Numbered from the stretch's first letter, positions 30,813-42,064 are shown. The stretch is DNA of 64,000 bases from Candidatus Planktophila sp. (GCA_021741905.1 JAIOWZ010000003.1:1-64000), one strand, 5' to 3'. The notes: a model not told the origin generated them from the letters alone. A program made the numbers and translations.

Positions 30813-31910
30813 ATGTCAATGAACAGTATTCCTACTAAGGATCAGATCAAATTGGTACCCAAGGTCTTATTACATGACCACCTTGATGGTGGGCTCCGAC
30901 CACAAACAATTATTGATATTGCTCAAGAGATCGGTTACACCGCCCTTCCTACTCATGATGCAACAGAGCTTGCGACATGGTTTCGCGAAAGCTGTGATTC
31001 AGGTTCATTAGTTCGCTACCTTGAAACCTTTGATCACACGATTGCAGTGATGCAGCGCCGTGAAGACATCATTCGTGTTGCCCGTGAATGCGCACTTGAC
31101 CTTGCACGAGATGGTGTTGTGTACGCCGAAGTTCGCGGCGCACCTGAGCTGTTTACAGGACAAGGTCTATCTATGTCTGATGTTGTTGACGCAACAATTG
31201 AAGGATATGAAATTGGAATGAAAGAGGCAGCAGCCGAAGGACATCCAATAGTTATGCGTTCTTTATTGTGTGGAATGCGTCAAAACAAAAACTCACAAGA
31301 AGTTGCCGAGTTAGTAGTTAAATACCGAGACAAGGGAGTTGTTGGATTTGATATCGCTGGCCCTGAAGATGGTTTTCCGCCATCTGATCAAAAAGATACT
31401 TTTGATTATCTTCGTAAAGAAGATGCCCATTTTACTATCCATGCTGGTGAAGCGTATGGAATCCCCTCCATCTGGGAAGCCATCCAACTCTGCGGAGCCG
31501 AAAGGCTAGGTCATGGTGTTCGAATCATCGATGACATCGATTTTTCTGGCCCTGAACCAAAGCTAGGTCGACTTGCATCATATGTTCGCGATCGTCGTAT
31601 TCCACTAGAGCTGTGCCCAACATCAAATCTGCAAACAGGTGCTGCGGCAAGTTATGCCGAACATCCAATAGGTGCTTTGGCAAAGCTTCGTTTTCGCGTA
31701 ACTTTAAATACTGATAACCGATTGATGAGCCAAACCTCTATGTCTTTTGAGATGGAAGAGGCTGTTAAGGCATTTAATTGGGATTTTGCAGAGCTCCAAA
31801 GACTCACTATTAACGCTATGAAAAGCGCGTTTATCCCATATCCAGAGCGCTTAAAGATAATTGAGCAGATCATCAAGCCAGGGTATGCAAAGGTTTCATC
31901 TGCTTCATGA
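30813..31910 (+). CDS. add: Adenosine deaminase
   Basis: KVLLHDHLDGGLRPQT, FTIHAGEAYG, ERLGHGVRIIDD, LCPTSNLQTG. Confidence 0.95.
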   Translation: MSMNSIPTKDQIKLVPKVLLHDHLDGGLRPQTIIDIAQEIGYTALPTHDATELATWFRESCDSGSLVRYLETFDHTIAVMQRREDIIRVARECALDLARDGVVYAEVRGAPELFTGQGLSMSDVVDATIEGYEIGMKEAAAEGHPIVMRSLLCGMRQNKNSQEVAELVVKYRDKGVVGFDIAGPEDGFPPSDQKDTFDYLRKEDAHFTIHAGEAYGIPSIWEAIQLCGAERLGHGVRIIDDIDFSGPEPKLGRLASYVRDRRIPLELCPTSNLQTGAAASYAEHPIGALAKLRFRVTLNTDNRLMSQTSMSFEMEEAVKAFNWDFAELQRLTINAMKSAFIPYPERLKIIEQIIKPGYAKVSSAS

Positions 31911-33094
31911 TTGATTTCGACGATCCAGCCTTTGTATCTAACCCATACCCAGCGCTGAAAGAACTTCGTGCGGCGGGCCAACCTGTGTGGCACGAGGGAA
32001 TGCAGATGTTTCTGGCCGCACGCCATGTCGACGCTAATGATGTTTTTCGCAACAAATCACTAGGAAGAATATTTACAGAAAAAACACCAGAGTTTGAATG
32101 GGAAATCTTTAACTGGCTACATGCCGATTCCATCCTAGACAGTGAACCACCTAAGCACACCCGTCTTCGTTCACTTGTCGCAAAAGCATTCAACCGTCAA
32201 AAGATTGAAGGTATGCGACCTGCTGTCGAGCGAATTACCGAGCAATTACTTATTGCCATTGATGACAAAGTCAAGTCAGGTCAAACATTTGATTTGATTG
32301 CAGATTACGCCGAACCTTTACCAGTTAAAATCATTGCCGACCTATTGGGTTTCCCAGAATCTGAAGAGCACTTACTTCGCCCATGGTCACAAGCAATTGT
32401 GAAGATGTATGAAGTTAATCCAAGCGTGCAATACCAAAATGAGGCAAAGGTAGCTGCGCAAGAGTTTGCAGATTATGTTCGTGATTTAGCTGAGAGCCGC
32501 AAGAAGTCCCCAGGAGCAGATCTAATTTCAGATCTTGCAGCTGTGGAGGAAAATGGCGAGAAATTGAACATGCACGAACTGGTTGCTACATGCGTGCTAT
32601 TACTTAACGCTGGTCACGAGGCAAGTGTGAATGCTTTTGGAAATGGAATGGTTGCAGCCCTGCAACGTCCAGATCAAGCTGTTTTACTTCGGACTAATCC
32701 TCGCGACATTACTAATACCGCCCTTGAAGAGTTCATGCGCTTTGATGCGCCGCTGCATATGTTCGAACGTACCGCTACAGCAGATACTGAAATTGGTGGA
32801 GTAGTGATCAAAGAGGGGCAAAAGATTGCAGCCCTCATAGGCTCTGCAAACCGTGATGAAACAGTGTTTTCAAGCCCAGAGTCGATGGATTTAACTCGTG
32901 ATCCAAATCCCCACATTGGTTTTGGCGCAGGCATTCACTTCTGCATAGGCGCTCCATTGGCTCGACTTGAGATGAGTGTTTCCTTGCCTGCGTTGTGGGA
33001 AAAATACCCAGACATGCAATTAGCAGGAGATGCGATTCGTCGCCCAACCTTCGTTTTACGTGGTTATGAAAGCGTGGCAATACGCGCTAACTAA
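31907..33094 (+). CDS. Cytochrome P450
   Basis: Heme motif FGAGIHFCIGAPLARLE, ExxR-region EEFMRFDAPLHMFERTA, I-helix LNAGHEASVNAFG; ATGA overlap with add. Confidence 0.93.
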   Translation: MIDFDDPAFVSNPYPALKELRAAGQPVWHEGMQMFLAARHVDANDVFRNKSLGRIFTEKTPEFEWEIFNWLHADSILDSEPPKHTRLRSLVAKAFNRQKIEGMRPAVERITEQLLIAIDDKVKSGQTFDLIADYAEPLPVKIIADLLGFPESEEHLLRPWSQAIVKMYEVNPSVQYQNEAKVAAQEFADYVRDLAESRKKSPGADLISDLAAVEENGEKLNMHELVATCVLLLNAGHEASVNAFGNGMVAALQRPDQAVLLRTNPRDITNTALEEFMRFDAPLHMFERTATADTEIGGVVIKEGQKIAALIGSANRDETVFSSPESMDLTRDPNPHIGFGAGIHFCIGAPLARLEMSVSLPALWEKYPDMQLAGDAIRRPTFVLRGYESVAIRAN

Positions 33095-33933
33095 AGACCT
33101 ATTGGGTGCCAAACAGTTTTGGCTTCCATAAAGGCAATGATGCGCCCAGGGTCTGCCGACTTAAAGGAATGAATTCGCTTCAAGTTTTCAGCTCCAGCCA
33201 CCTTGATTTCAGCATGTTTCTTAGCTGGCAGCCCTGAAATATCTAAGGCATCTATATCCATATGTGATGCCATCCATGGCGCGATTTCATCTTTCTTGCC
33301 TGTCAAGATATTGATTACACCTGCAGGTAGATCACTTGTCGCTAAAACTTCAGCAAATGTCATTGCAGACAATGGTGCCTTAGTGCTTGCTAGAACAACA
33401 ACCGTGTTTCCTGATGTAATGATCGGTGCGATGACATCAATCAATCCAAGCAGTGATGGCGTTTCAGGTGCAATTGCCGCTACAACTCCCATACTTTCAG
33501 GAATCGTGAAGTTATAGAATGGTCCAGCAACAGGATTTGTGGAACCTGCAAGAGATGCGATTTTATCGGTCCACCCTGCATACCAAACAAGGCGATCAAT
33601 AGAGTCAGTAACTTCTTTGTCTGCTTTTACTTTTGATACGCCAGTAACATTAACAATCTCTTCTACAAATTGTCCACGGCGACCTTCTAGCATTTCGGCG
33701 ATACGATACAAAATCTGTCCACGGTTATAAGCAGTTACCTTGTTCCATCCAGCATGTGCCGCGCGCGCTGCGACAACTGCATCACGCAAATCTTTACGAG
33801 ATGCAAGGCAAGGATTAGCAACAAATACACCCTTGGCATTTTTTACTTCATAGGTGCGACCTGATTCACTGCGAGGGAATGCGCCATTGATATATAGCTT
33901 GTATGTTTTCTTCACATCGATGCGATTACTCAT
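33091..33933 (-). CDS. Aldehyde dehydrogenase-like protein lacking the catalytic half
   Basis: 280 aa with ALDH N-terminal/NAD-domain features (YKLYINGAFPRSESGRTYEV, SGNTVVVLASTKAPLSAMTFAEVL); no ELGG or catalytic Cys segment. Confidence 0.8.
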   Translation of the reverse strand: MSNRIDVKKTYKLYINGAFPRSESGRTYEVKNAKGVFVANPCLASRKDLRDAVVAARAAHAGWNKVTAYNRGQILYRIAEMLEGRRGQFVEEIVNVTGVSKVKADKEVTDSIDRLVWYAGWTDKIASLAGSTNPVAGPFYNFTIPESMGVVAAIAPETPSLLGLIDVIAPIITSGNTVVVLASTKAPLSAMTFAEVLATSDLPAGVINILTGKKDEIAPWMASHMDIDALDISGLPAKKHAEIKVAGAENLKRIHSFKSADPGRIIAFMEAKTVWHPIGL

Positions 33934-35365
33934 GGCTAACTCCCTTCAGATATGCGGCCAGGCCGTGGCGTCCGCCTTCGCGACCCCACCCCGATTCCTT
34001 ATATCCACCAAATGGTGATGTCGGATCAAATTTATTAAATGTATTAGCCCAGATAACACCTGCGCGAAGCTGTTGTGATGCCCACAATGTGCGGCTTCCC
34101 TTTTCACTCCAGATTCCTGCTGATAAGCCAAAGGGAGTGTTATTGGCCTTTTCTATCGCCTCTTGAGGAGTTCTAAAGGTTAGGACAGATAGAACTGGAC
34201 CAAAGATTTCTTCGCGTGCAATGCGATGTGCCTGCGTAACACCAGTAAAGATTGTTGGTGCAAACCAGAATCCCTTGCTTGGCAGATTACACGCCGGACT
34301 CCAGCGTTCGGCTCCTTCGGCATCGCCCACTGCAACAAGTTCAATAATTTTTGCAAGTTGTTCTTTGCTATTAATCGCACCAACATCGGTGTTCTTATCC
34401 ATCGGATCGCCCACACGAATTTTTTCCATACGATTCTTTAGCTTATGCAGGACTTCCTCAGCAACATTTTCTTGCAGGAGTAGACGAGAGCCAGCGCAAC
34501 AGACATGCCCTTGATTAAAGAAAATACCATTAACAATTCCTTCAACAGTTTCATCAATTGGGGCATCATCAAAAACGATATTGGCAGCCTTGCCACCGAG
34601 CTCTAAAGTCACACTCTTGTTAGTTGGTGCCACGGCTCGAGCAATAATCTTTCCAACTTCAGTTGAACCAGTAAATGCAATCTTGTCGATTCCTGGATGA
34701 TTCACAATCAAGGCTCCCGTTGATCCATCACCAGTCACAATATTGACCACACCTGCTGGAAGTTCCGCCTGCTGGCACACTTCTGCAAATAGCAATGCAG
34801 TAAGAGGAGTGGACTCGGCTGGTTTAAGTACGACTGTATTTCCTGCAGCAAGTGCCGGTGCGACCTTCCATGCCAACATCAATAATGGAAAGTTCCAAGG
34901 AATAATCTGTCCTGCAACACCTAGTGGCTTGGGAGATGTGCCAAGACCTGCGTATTCAAGCTTGTCTGCCCATCCTGCATGATAGAAGAAGTGAGCAGCA
35001 GCCAATGGAATATCTGTGTCTCGTGATTCACGAATTGGTTTACCGTTATCGAGAGTCTCTAGTACTGCAAATTCACGTGCACGCTCTTGCATGATGCGAG
35101 CGATTCGATATAAATACTTTCCGCGCTCTTTGCCAGACATTTTTGACCACGTGGTCGTATATGCCTTACGTGCTGCTTTCACCGCCGCATCAACATCTGC
35201 TTTTCCAGCAAGCGCGATCTGACTTAGTACCTCTTCAGTTGCTGGATTGATTGTTGGAAAGTGCTTGCTACATGCAACAAATTTTCCACCGATGAAGTGC
35301 CCATACTTAGGCTTGATCGTGACAATCGCGCGCGATTCAGGCGCTGGGGCGTATTCGAAGGTCAT
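33926..35365 (-). CDS. Aldehyde dehydrogenase
   Basis: [53 protein letters not shown]. Confidence 0.93.
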   Translation of the reverse strand: MTFEYAPAPESRAIVTIKPKYGHFIGGKFVACSKHFPTINPATEEVLSQIALAGKADVDAAVKAARKAYTTTWSKMSGKERGKYLYRIARIMQERAREFAVLETLDNGKPIRESRDTDIPLAAAHFFYHAGWADKLEYAGLGTSPKPLGVAGQIIPWNFPLLMLAWKVAPALAAGNTVVLKPAESTPLTALLFAEVCQQAELPAGVVNIVTGDGSTGALIVNHPGIDKIAFTGSTEVGKIIARAVAPTNKSVTLELGGKAANIVFDDAPIDETVEGIVNGIFFNQGHVCCAGSRLLLQENVAEEVLHKLKNRMEKIRVGDPMDKNTDVGAINSKEQLAKIIELVAVGDAEGAERWSPACNLPSKGFWFAPTIFTGVTQAHRIAREEIFGPVLSVLTFRTPQEAIEKANNTPFGLSAGIWSEKGSRTLWASQQLRAGVIWANTFNKFDPTSPFGGYKESGWGREGGRHGLAAYLKGVSHE

Positions 35366-35376
35366 AGTCGTCTCCC

Positions 35377-36324
35377 TTAATCCATCGTCACATACTGAGG
35401 GCTAGTGTAATAACCATCATCCATCTTCATGCGTTGCATCAAAAGGTCATTGAGCAATGCACTGGCACCAATTCGAAAGAGTTTCGGATTAAGCCAATCT
35501 GGTCCAACAGTTTCATTGACCAAAACTAATTGCTTGATTGCATCTTTAGTATTACGGATTCCGCCGGCAGGTTTAACCCCAATGCGCACTTGGGTCATCT
35601 CATAGAAGTCGCGTACGGCTTCCAGCATCACCAACACAACTGGGGGAGTTGCAGCTGGTGCAACCTTTCCCGTAGATGTCTTTATAAAGTCGGCACCTGC
35701 TGCCATTGCCAAGAATGATGCTTTGCGAACATTGTCATATGTAACTAATTCGCCAGTTTCGAAGATAACCTTTAAGTGCGCCTTATCGCCACATACTTCG
35801 CGGATTTGTACGATCTCATTGAAAACATCGATGTAGCGACCTGCCAGAAAAGCGCCACGATCAATCACCATATCGATTTCTGCAGCACCTGCATCAATGG
35901 CATCTTGAGTATCTTGAATCTTGACCGGCATTGACGCGCGACCAGAAGGAAAAGCAGTTGAAACCGCTGCTACTGGGACATGTTGGCCACCAATTAAATC
36001 AAGATGCGTGCGAGCAACTGCAACCATGTCGTTGTAGACGCACACGGCGCCGACGCTAGGAACCGTTGAATCAGTTGGGTCTGGTCTAACAGCTTTTGTA
36101 CACAAAGCCTTTACTTTCCCAGGAGTATCTGCGCCTTCAAGAGTTGTTAAGTCCACCATGGTAATTGCAGTATCAATCGCCCAGCGCTTTGAAGTTGTTT
36201 TGATGCTTCTAGTTGCAAGCATGGCTGCTCGGGCTTCAGCACCCACTTGGTCTACACCAGAGAGATTGCCAAGGTAGCTCTTTAGTGAGGCATCAGAGCC
36301 ATCAACTAGACCATAAAAACTCAC
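35377..36324 (-). CDS. deoC: Deoxyribose-phosphate aldolase
   Basis: TALxx AVSTAFPSGRA, GAAEIDMVIDRGAFLAG, KVIFETGEL, GADFIKTSTGK, GVKPAGGIRN. Confidence 0.95.
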   Translation of the reverse strand: MSFYGLVDGSDASLKSYLGNLSGVDQVGAEARAAMLATRSIKTTSKRWAIDTAITMVDLTTLEGADTPGKVKALCTKAVRPDPTDSTVPSVGAVCVYNDMVAVARTHLDLIGGQHVPVAAVSTAFPSGRASMPVKIQDTQDAIDAGAAEIDMVIDRGAFLAGRYIDVFNEIVQIREVCGDKAHLKVIFETGELVTYDNVRKASFLAMAAGADFIKTSTGKVAPAATPPVVLVMLEAVRDFYEMTQVRIGVKPAGGIRNTKDAIKQLVLVNETVGPDWLNPKLFRIGASALLNDLLMQRMKMDDGYYTSPQYVTMD

Positions 36325-37961
36325 GATAACAATTCCTTAAGCGGTGGACGTAGTTGATCCAAAACAACTTGCGCAGTTTTCGAATCCTTTTCAATAACCT
36401 CAATGTAACACTTCATCTTTGCTTCAGTACCGCTGGGACGAATAATAATCCGAACACCACCATCTAGCCAGATTCTCAATCCATCTGTCGGTGGCAACCC
36501 ATCGGTAGGGGTAGCCAAATCATCAATTGATGTAACTACCCGACCTGCAATATTTTGTGGTGGGTTAGCACGAAGTCCACCGAGTATGACATCTACTTTG
36601 GATAAATCACTTAAGCGGATAGAAATCTGTTCAGTCGCGTGAAATCCATGGCGGGACCAAATTTCATCCAATAAATCAAGAAGAGTCTTTCCATCTGCTG
36701 CAAGATCTGTTGCAATTTGTGCCACAGTAATTGCTGCCGAAATTCCATCTTTGTCATTTACAGTTTTTGCATCAACAGCGTAACCAAGTGCTTCTTCATA
36801 GCCGAAGGTCAGATTCTTGACTTTTGCTAGCCACTTGAATCCAGTCAGAGTTTCCTTGAATTCAATGTTGTAGTGTCCAGCAATTTTTTTCAGGATTGAA
36901 GAGGAAACAATGGAGTTAGCAAAAATACCGTCGCTACTCTTTCGAGCAATAGATTCGCCCAATATCGCGCCTAATTCATCGCCACGAAGCATGCGCCAGC
37001 CTGTTACCGGGTCTTTAACCGCAGTAGCACATCGGTCTGCATCTGGATCATTTGCAATAACTAGATCTGCATCAAATGTCTTGGCTGTTTCAAGTGCTAA
37101 ATCAATTGCACCTGGTTCTTCTGGATTAGGAAATGCAACTGTAGGAAAATCCGGATTTGGTGCGGCTTGTGCAGCTACCAGGATTGGCGATGGATAACCT
37201 GCTTTATGGAAAACCCGTTGAAGGGTTTCGGTGCCAACGCCATGCATCGCTGTATAAACAATTTTCAGTGTTCCTGGAGTTGTGGCAAGAGATGCTGTGC
37301 ACTCGATGTACTTTTCAATTAACTCTTCACCAAGGACTGTCCAAACTTTTCCGCGAGGTAGTTCTTTTAGGGATGTAATGGCATCAATTTTGTGTGCAAT
37401 TGAAACATCGGTGGGCGAGACAATTTGAGATCCACGGTATTCGATCCCATCTACACTTCCACCAAGGTAGACCTTGTAACCATTATCTTGAGGAGGGTTA
37501 TGACTTGCCGTAACCATGATTCCTACATCGCAACCCAATTCATTAGTTGCAAATGCTAAAACTGGAGTTGGTAGCGGACGTGGCAAGACAAAAACCTTCA
37601 TTCCGGCACCGCTCATGATCTCAGCAGTTTCAAATGTGTAATCTTCAGATCCATAGCGGGCATCGCGACCAATTACGACCGAAGTTAAGTTGTGTTCGCG
37701 CATGTATACGACTATTCCAGCTGCGGTGCGACCAACAACTGCGCGATTCATTCCAGATGGACCGGGGCGGTTAGGACCGCGCAGCCCTGCTGTTCCAAAT
37801 TGCAAAAAGCCATTAAAGGATGTGCGAAGTTCGCTTTCATTATTTGTATCAAGCCATTGCTGTAATTGAGAAGCTGTAATGGGATCTGGATCATCAGCAA
37901 TCCAAGCTTGAACTTCGCCCACTAACGATTGATCCATGTGCTTAGAGTAACTTCGGGGCAA
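36321..37961 (-). CDS. Phospho-sugar mutase (PGM/PMM family, PGM2-like)
   Basis: LQFGTAGLRGPNRPGPSGMN, MVTASHNPPQDNGYKVY, ANDPDADRCA, GFEEALGYAV-like segment, RPSGTEAKMKCYIEV; start may be ATG 37937. Confidence 0.9.
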   Translation of the reverse strand: MPRSYSKHMDQSLVGEVQAWIADDPDPITASQLQQWLDTNNESELRTSFNGFLQFGTAGLRGPNRPGPSGMNRAVVGRTAAGIVVYMREHNLTSVVIGRDARYGSEDYTFETAEIMSGAGMKVFVLPRPLPTPVLAFATNELGCDVGIMVTASHNPPQDNGYKVYLGGSVDGIEYRGSQIVSPTDVSIAHKIDAITSLKELPRGKVWTVLGEELIEKYIECTASLATTPGTLKIVYTAMHGVGTETLQRVFHKAGYPSPILVAAQAAPNPDFPTVAFPNPEEPGAIDLALETAKTFDADLVIANDPDADRCATAVKDPVTGWRMLRGDELGAILGESIARKSSDGIFANSIVSSSILKKIAGHYNIEFKETLTGFKWLAKVKNLTFGYEEALGYAVDAKTVNDKDGISAAITVAQIATDLAADGKTLLDLLDEIWSRHGFHATEQISIRLSDLSKVDVILGGLRANPPQNIAGRVVTSIDDLATPTDGLPPTDGLRIWLDGGVRIIIRPSGTEAKMKCYIEVIEKDSKTAQVVLDQLRPPLKELLS

Positions 37962-37978
37962 CCCTTTGAGAAGTCGGA

Positions 37979-39697
37979 CTATTTATCGATAATGTCACAG
38001 AGATTAGTTCCACTTGAAACAGTGGTTCCAATAACGGCTGTGAGATTGGAGATTACGCCCGCCTTGTGAGCAGTTAAGGGCTGCTCCATTTTCATCGCTT
38101 CAAGAACAAAGATCAGGTCGCCAACCTCAACAGATGCACCTTCTTCTACTGCAATCTTAACAACGGTGCCTTGCATTGGACTTGTAAGTCCTGAACCGCT
38201 TGATCCACCAGCCATAGTTTGCTTTGCACGGTGCCGTTTTATAACTGGCTTTGGTGCGTGAACAAGAACTTCAAATCGCTTTCCATTTACTTCCGTAACA
38301 AGATATTCAGGTGCCATGTGAGTTTCAAGAGGCGGTTCACTGAAAGTGAAAGCTGGAATTTGATTGTTGAATTCATTTTCGATGTAACTTGTATAAACCG
38401 TGAAATTCTTTGTGTACGCAGGATCTTCAAGAATTGCACGATGGAATGGAATTGCAGTTGCTAATCCGCCCACTTTGAATTCAGAAAGTGCTCGTCGAGC
38501 GCGTTCAATAGCTTGCTCGCGCGTTGCACCGGTAACAATTAACTTTGCAAGAAGTGAATCAAAGTTGCCGCCGATTGTGTCGCCACCTTGGAAGCCTGCA
38601 TCAACTCGAACTCCAGGACCTGTTGGGATTTCCCATTCAGTTATACGACCTGGTGCAGGCAAGAATGAACGACCAGGATCTTCTCCATTGATTCTAAATT
38701 CTATGGAATGTCCACGAATTACAGGATCATCAAATCCAAGTGCTTCACCATCTGCAATTCTGAACTGTTCACGCACAAGATCAAGACCTGTCACTTCTTC
38801 ACTGACGGGGTGTTCAACTTGTAAACGTGTATTTACCTCAAGAAATGAAATGGTTCCATCGGTGCCTACTAAGAACTCACATGTTCCAGCACCGATGTAG
38901 CCTGCTTCCTTCATGATCGCTTTACTTGAACGATAGAGCTCATCATTTTGTGCTTGGGTCAAAAATGGAGCAGGTGCTTCTTCAACTAGTTTTTGGTGAC
39001 GGCGTTGCAATGAGCAGTCACGGGTACTAACAACAACTGCGTGGCCATGCTTATCAACCAAGACTTGAGTTTCAACATGTCGGGGCTTGTCTAAGTAGCG
39101 CTCCACGAAGCACTCTCCGCGACCAAAACCAGAAATTGCTTCACGCGCCGCTGATGCAAATAGCTCTGGAATCTCTTCCATAGTGCGCGCAACTTTAAGT
39201 CCGCGTCCACCACCGCCGTGTGCAGCCTTTATGGCAACCGGCAAACCATGTTCCTTTGCAAATGCAGTTACCTCTTCATGGCCAGCAACCGGATCTTTTG
39301 TTCCGGCAACCAGTGGGGCACCTGCTTTTGCTGCGATCTTACGTGCAGAAACCTTGTCACCTAATGCGCGAATTGCTTCTGGTGGTGGTCCAATCCAGGT
39401 GAGGCCCGCATCAATTACTGCTTGCGCAAAGTTCGCATTCTCTGAAAGGAATCCATAACCAGGGTGGACAGCATCTGCGCCAGATTCTTTTGCAACAGCA
39501 ATTAGTTTTTCAATATCTAAATATGTTTGTGTGGCCGTTGTGCCATGGAGTGAATAGGCGGTATCTGCCATTTGGGCATGAAGTGATGTGCGATCTTCAT
39601 CTGAATACACTGCAACACTTTCGATGCCGTGATCCTTGCAGGCACGGATAACGCGAACGGCAATTTCACCACGATTAGCAATCAGCACACGTTTCAT
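37979..39697 (-). CDS. Acetyl/propionyl-CoA carboxylase alpha subunit (biotin carboxylase + BCCP)
   Basis: [46 protein letters not shown], biotin motif LEAMKMEQP. Confidence 0.96.
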   Translation of the reverse strand: MKRVLIANRGEIAVRVIRACKDHGIESVAVYSDEDRTSLHAQMADTAYSLHGTTATQTYLDIEKLIAVAKESGADAVHPGYGFLSENANFAQAVIDAGLTWIGPPPEAIRALGDKVSARKIAAKAGAPLVAGTKDPVAGHEEVTAFAKEHGLPVAIKAAHGGGGRGLKVARTMEEIPELFASAAREAISGFGRGECFVERYLDKPRHVETQVLVDKHGHAVVVSTRDCSLQRRHQKLVEEAPAPFLTQAQNDELYRSSKAIMKEAGYIGAGTCEFLVGTDGTISFLEVNTRLQVEHPVSEEVTGLDLVREQFRIADGEALGFDDPVIRGHSIEFRINGEDPGRSFLPAPGRITEWEIPTGPGVRVDAGFQGGDTIGGNFDSLLAKLIVTGATREQAIERARRALSEFKVGGLATAIPFHRAILEDPAYTKNFTVYTSYIENEFNNQIPAFTFSEPPLETHMAPEYLVTEVNGKRFEVLVHAPKPVIKRHRAKQTMAGGSSGSGLTSPMQGTVVKIAVEEGASVEVGDLIFVLEAMKMEQPLTAHKAGVISNLTAVIGTTVSSGTNLCDIIDK

Positions 39698-40296
39698 TTC
39701 ATTGCCTTCACTTGTGGCCATGTATATCCAAGTTGAGTAAATGCCTTACGCACAAATGGCATTGAAATACCAACGACATTTGTATAGTCACCTTCTATTG
39801 AGGGAATAAATGGTGAACTAAACCCATCTAGGGTAAAGCCGCCAGCAACATGTAGTGGCTCCTCAGTAGCAACGTAATCTGCAACTTCTTCATCACTCAT
39901 GTGATCAAAAGTAACCCGAGTTGTTACACGATCTGAAATTTCAAGATCTTTGACGGTATCAATTATGCAGTGACCGGTATGAAGCAGGCCAGAGTTTCCT
40001 CGGACTCGCATAGCGCGTTCTGTTGCGATTTCTGGAGTACCTGGCTTACCAAGTGAAACTCCATCAAATTCAAAGGTCGAGTCACACCCAATAATAATTG
40101 CCGGGAAATCAATTTGTTCACGAACTGTATGAGCTTTCGTGATTGCCAAAGCAATGACCAAATCTGCAGGCTGCATGGCATTGAAAAAATCTGTTTCTTC
40201 ATCAACATTGCTGATCATGATCTTGGGGGACAAGCCAGCAGACTCCAATAAGCGACGTCGGCTAGTGGATTGTGATGCTAAAACAATTGTCGGCAT
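39694..40296 (-). CDS. maf: Maf-like nucleotide pyrophosphatase
   Basis: [53 protein letters not shown]. Confidence 0.93.
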   Translation of the reverse strand: MPTIVLASQSTSRRRLLESAGLSPKIMISNVDEETDFFNAMQPADLVIALAITKAHTVREQIDFPAIIIGCDSTFEFDGVSLGKPGTPEIATERAMRVRGNSGLLHTGHCIIDTVKDLEISDRVTTRVTFDHMSDEEVADYVATEEPLHVAGGFTLDGFSSPFIPSIEGDYTNVVGISMPFVRKAFTQLGYTWPQVKAMK

Positions 40297-40298
40297 TG

Positions 40299-40481
40299 TT
40301 ATCCAAACCTTCTTGCACCGAATGTCATCTGATGCGGAAGTGGCTGACGCAACTGTGGCAATCCGTAAAGACTGCGGCGAATCACAGGCGTGAGCTCTTC
40401 ACGTTTGTGTTGGGCCATGACAGCCTCAATCACAGCCAACTCTTCAGAAGTTGGATTCCCAGAGGTAATTTCAAATTGCAT
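40299..40481 (-). CDS. Acyl-CoA carboxylase epsilon subunit
   Basis: 60 aa; ITSGNPTSEELAVIEAVMAQ...FGARRFG; between alpha and beta subunit genes. Confidence 0.85.
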   Translation of the reverse strand: MQFEITSGNPTSEELAVIEAVMAQHKREELTPVIRRSLYGLPQLRQPLPHQMTFGARRFG

Positions 40482-42052
40482 TACAGAGGAATGTTTCCGT
40501 GTTTGCGAGCCGGCAAGATATCGCGCTTTGTCTTTAGGGTTCTAAATGCTTTGGTGATGTATGCCCGAGATTGGCTAGGTTCAATAACTGTGTCAATTGT
40601 TCCGCGCTCTGCAGCCAAATAAGGATTTGCAAGTGATTCGTTGTAATCCTTTACCAACTCAGCACGCTTTGCTTCAGGATCTTTAGCATCTGCTAAATCC
40701 TTACGATACAAAATGTTTACCGCACCTTGCGCACCCATGACAGCGATTTCAGCACTTGGCCATGCGAAGTTAATGTCACTGCCGAGGTATTTAGATCCCA
40801 TGACAATGAAGGCTCCACCATAGGCTTTGCGAGTAATAAGAGTTACTAACGGAACAGAAGCTTCAGCATATGCATACAGCAATTTAGCTCCACGGCGGAT
40901 GATTCCATCCCACTCTTGTTCCGTACCAGGCAAGAAACCCGGAACATCTACAAGAGTAAGAATTGGAATATTAAAGGCATCGCAGAAACGCAGGAAGCGT
41001 GCTGCTTTTTCACTGGAATTGATATCAAGGGTTCCTGCTAATTGATTGGGCTGGTTAGCAATGATTCCAATTGATTCACCTTCAATACGCGCAAAACCAA
41101 CGACGATGTTTGGTGCATAGAGCGCATGAACCTCTAAGAATTCGCCTTCATCTACTAACGCCTGAATTAAAACCTTCATGTCATATGGCTGGTTAGGACT
41201 ATCAGGAATCAAAGTATCAAGTGCAATATCTGAAGCCTTCTTTTCCAAAGTTTCAGTAGGTGGCAAATGAGGTGTGGCATCCATATTGTTTGATGGAAGA
41301 TAGGAAAGAAGTGCTTTTACATAATCAATGGCATCATCTTCATTTTCGGCTAAGTAATGAGAGTTACCGGTGCGAGTGTTATGTGTTCGTGCGCCACCAA
41401 GCTCTTCCATTCCAACTTCTTCACCGGTCACGGTCTTGATGACATCAGGACCGGTAATAAACATGTGCGATGTTTCATTGACCATCACCGTGAAATCTGT
41501 AAGTGCCGGTGAGTAAGCAGAGCCACCAGCACATGGACCAAGAATCAGTGAGATCTGGGGGATGACACCAGAAGATCGTGTGTTGAGGCGGAAGATTTTG
41601 CCGTAGCCATTAAGAGATGCAACGCCTTCCTGAATACGAGCTCCACCCGAATCATTAATTCCAATAAGTGGAATTCCGGATTTAAGTGCGAACTCGGCGA
41701 TCTTTACAATCTTCTCTGCGTGAACTTCTCCCAAGGAGCCACCCATTACGGTGAAATCCTGTGAATACAAAGCTATTGGTCGACCATCAACAGTTGCTGT
41801 TCCGATCACAACACCATCACCGTAAGGACGATTTTTTTCCATTCCAAATTGCGTAGAACGGTGACGGGCAAACTCATCGATTTCGGTAAATGAATCAGCA
41901 TCAACCAGCAATGCAATTCTTTCGCGAGCAGATTTCTTACCCTTTGAGTGCTGCTTTTCAACGGCACGCTCGGATCCACCATGGATGGCTTCCTCAACAC
42001 GATCGCGAAGATCTTCTATTTTCCCGGCAGTTGTATGCAGATCACGGCTCAT
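40481..42052 (-). CDS. Acyl-CoA (propionyl-CoA) carboxylase beta subunit
   Basis: [66 protein letters not shown]. Confidence 0.95.
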   Translation of the reverse strand: MSRDLHTTAGKIEDLRDRVEEAIHGGSERAVEKQHSKGKKSARERIALLVDADSFTEIDEFARHRSTQFGMEKNRPYGDGVVIGTATVDGRPIALYSQDFTVMGGSLGEVHAEKIVKIAEFALKSGIPLIGINDSGGARIQEGVASLNGYGKIFRLNTRSSGVIPQISLILGPCAGGSAYSPALTDFTVMVNETSHMFITGPDVIKTVTGEEVGMEELGGARTHNTRTGNSHYLAENEDDAIDYVKALLSYLPSNNMDATPHLPPTETLEKKASDIALDTLIPDSPNQPYDMKVLIQALVDEGEFLEVHALYAPNIVVGFARIEGESIGIIANQPNQLAGTLDINSSEKAARFLRFCDAFNIPILTLVDVPGFLPGTEQEWDGIIRRGAKLLYAYAEASVPLVTLITRKAYGGAFIVMGSKYLGSDINFAWPSAEIAVMGAQGAVNILYRKDLADAKDPEAKRAELVKDYNESLANPYLAAERGTIDTVIEPSQSRAYITKAFRTLKTKRDILPARKHGNIPL

Positions 42053-42056
42053 GGGC

Positions 42057-42064
42057 GTACGGTA
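42057..42064. promoter_or_regulatory. Overlapping divergent -10-like elements for birA (+, TACGGT 42058-42063) and the carboxylase beta gene (-, TACCGT 42064-42059)
   Basis: GTACGGTA in an 18-bp gap between divergent starts; spacers 7 nt (+) and 6 nt (-). Confidence 0.55.

Noticed and set aside
38400-38900. 166-aa plus-strand ORF antisense to the biotin carboxylase gene
   Set aside because: Low-complexity Ser/Arg/Pro composition typical of antisense reading.
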